Shown here one piece after another: positions 37,689-37,933 of a stretch of 37,933 nt of DNA. The stretch comes from a virus: positions 1-37,933 of IMG/VR virus record IMGVR_UViG_3300035250_000242; one strand, written 5' to 3'. Both the position numbers and the translations under genes were made by a program. The notes below the pieces were generated by a model. The model had not been told where the DNA came from and searched no databases. It saw nothing but the letters and a program-made list of their open reading frames with translations. Positions within the stretch are counted from its first letter, which is position 1, and each line of letters starts with the position of its first letter.

Positions 37689-37933
37689 GTGACCCCCGAC
37701 GAAGCCAAACACGCCCTCCTCGCCATGTCACAAGCATGGCCCACCAAAATCTCCGACCCCACCCTCCACCTCTGGAACAACCGACTCACCCGCCTCGACT
37801 TCGCACAAACCATCAAAGCCATCGACAAACTCATGGACACCTCAAAATTTTGGCCGTCCTGGGCCGAACTCAAAGAAACCGTCGATGCCATCAACAACGG
37901 CACCAAAGCAGACTGGCAACTAGAACCAGTCGC
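37689..37933 (+). CDS. G39P-like helicase loader, 5' part (continues at 1-234)
   Basis: GTG 37689 opens the 105-residue loader described at 1-234; codon 29 is the TGG at 37773, the first base of the terminal overlap. The segment reads on into base 1 in frame when the molecule is closed. Relative to the left copy, codons 71 and 82 differ (Gly for Ser, Ala for Thr), both from A-to-G changes. The ribosome site upstream is weak, so it may be coupled to the preceding gene, which ends 5 nt before it. Confidence 0.6.
   Translation, partial: MTPDEAKHALLAMSQAWPTKISDPTLHLWNNRLTRLDFAQTIKAIDKLMDTSKFWPSWAELKETVDAINNGTKADWQLEPV
37773..37933. repeat. Terminal overlap, right copy
   Basis: Matches 1-161 at 159 of 161 positions, marking circular closure of a genome of about 37,772 bp. 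Confidence 0.9.

Overview
The window is one complete, or very nearly complete, genome of a temperate short-tailed (podovirus-like) phage. It is GC-rich and tightly packed. Its first 161 bases recur at its end (37773-37933) with two mismatches, and one gene runs intact across that junction, so the molecule is best read as a circle of about 37.77 kb. Two WhiB-family iron-sulfur regulators point to an actinobacterial host. The GC-rich composition would suit an Acidimicrobiia-like aquatic lineage, but that last step is inference.

Layout, read as a circle. (1) 29861 through 37933 into 234 is a rightward early operon of short genes, mostly overlapping at ATGA or GTGA. It encodes a Cas4-like nuclease, zinc-ribbon and winged-helix proteins, a Rad52-like annealing protein, SSB, an Hjc-like resolvase, two WhiB proteins flanking a secreted transglycosylase, a cytosine-C5 DNA methyltransferase, a DpdA-like deazaguanine transglycosylase, and a G39P-like helicase loader that crosses the junction. 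A rho-independent terminator follows at 322-348. I see no DNA polymerase, primase or replicative helicase, so replication must lean on the host, with the loader and SSB as the bridge. (2) 302-1621 is a leftward cassette (a Gp88-like cysteine-rich protein plus a small protein) with its own promoter, bounded by near-identical 14-nt direct repeats. (3) 1650-2355 carries no convincing gene. Strand composition switches abruptly here from C/A-rich to G/T-rich, with dense G-quadruplex motifs; it is the divergent point and an origin candidate. (4) 2356-27270 is the rightward late operon: large terminase, portal, a 2024-residue virion protein with two ADP-ribosyltransferase-like segments, other internal virion proteins, scaffold, N4-gp56-type capsid protein, S74 tail fibre, amidase endolysin, holin, a 22-residue-repeat protein, adaptor, beta-propeller-like tail protein, phosphoesterase and a second holin. 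(5) 27267-29673 is the leftward lysogeny block: a cysteine-rich accessory gene, a repressor with two helix-turn-helix segments, and a tyrosine integrase.

The most unusual signal is at 33914-34004, in frame inside the linker of the transglycosylase gene. These 91 bases fold as the tRNA-like domain of tmRNA: a 7-bp acceptor with the G3-U70 alanine identity pair and discriminator A, a stemless D-loop with the tmRNA GGNTTCGAC motif, a long P2-like helix and a perfect T-arm. There is no tag reading frame and no room for pseudoknots. Other points worth a second look are a long alternative reading frame inside the DNA methyltransferase gene with its own recognisable motifs, and DpdA without deazaguanine biosynthesis genes.
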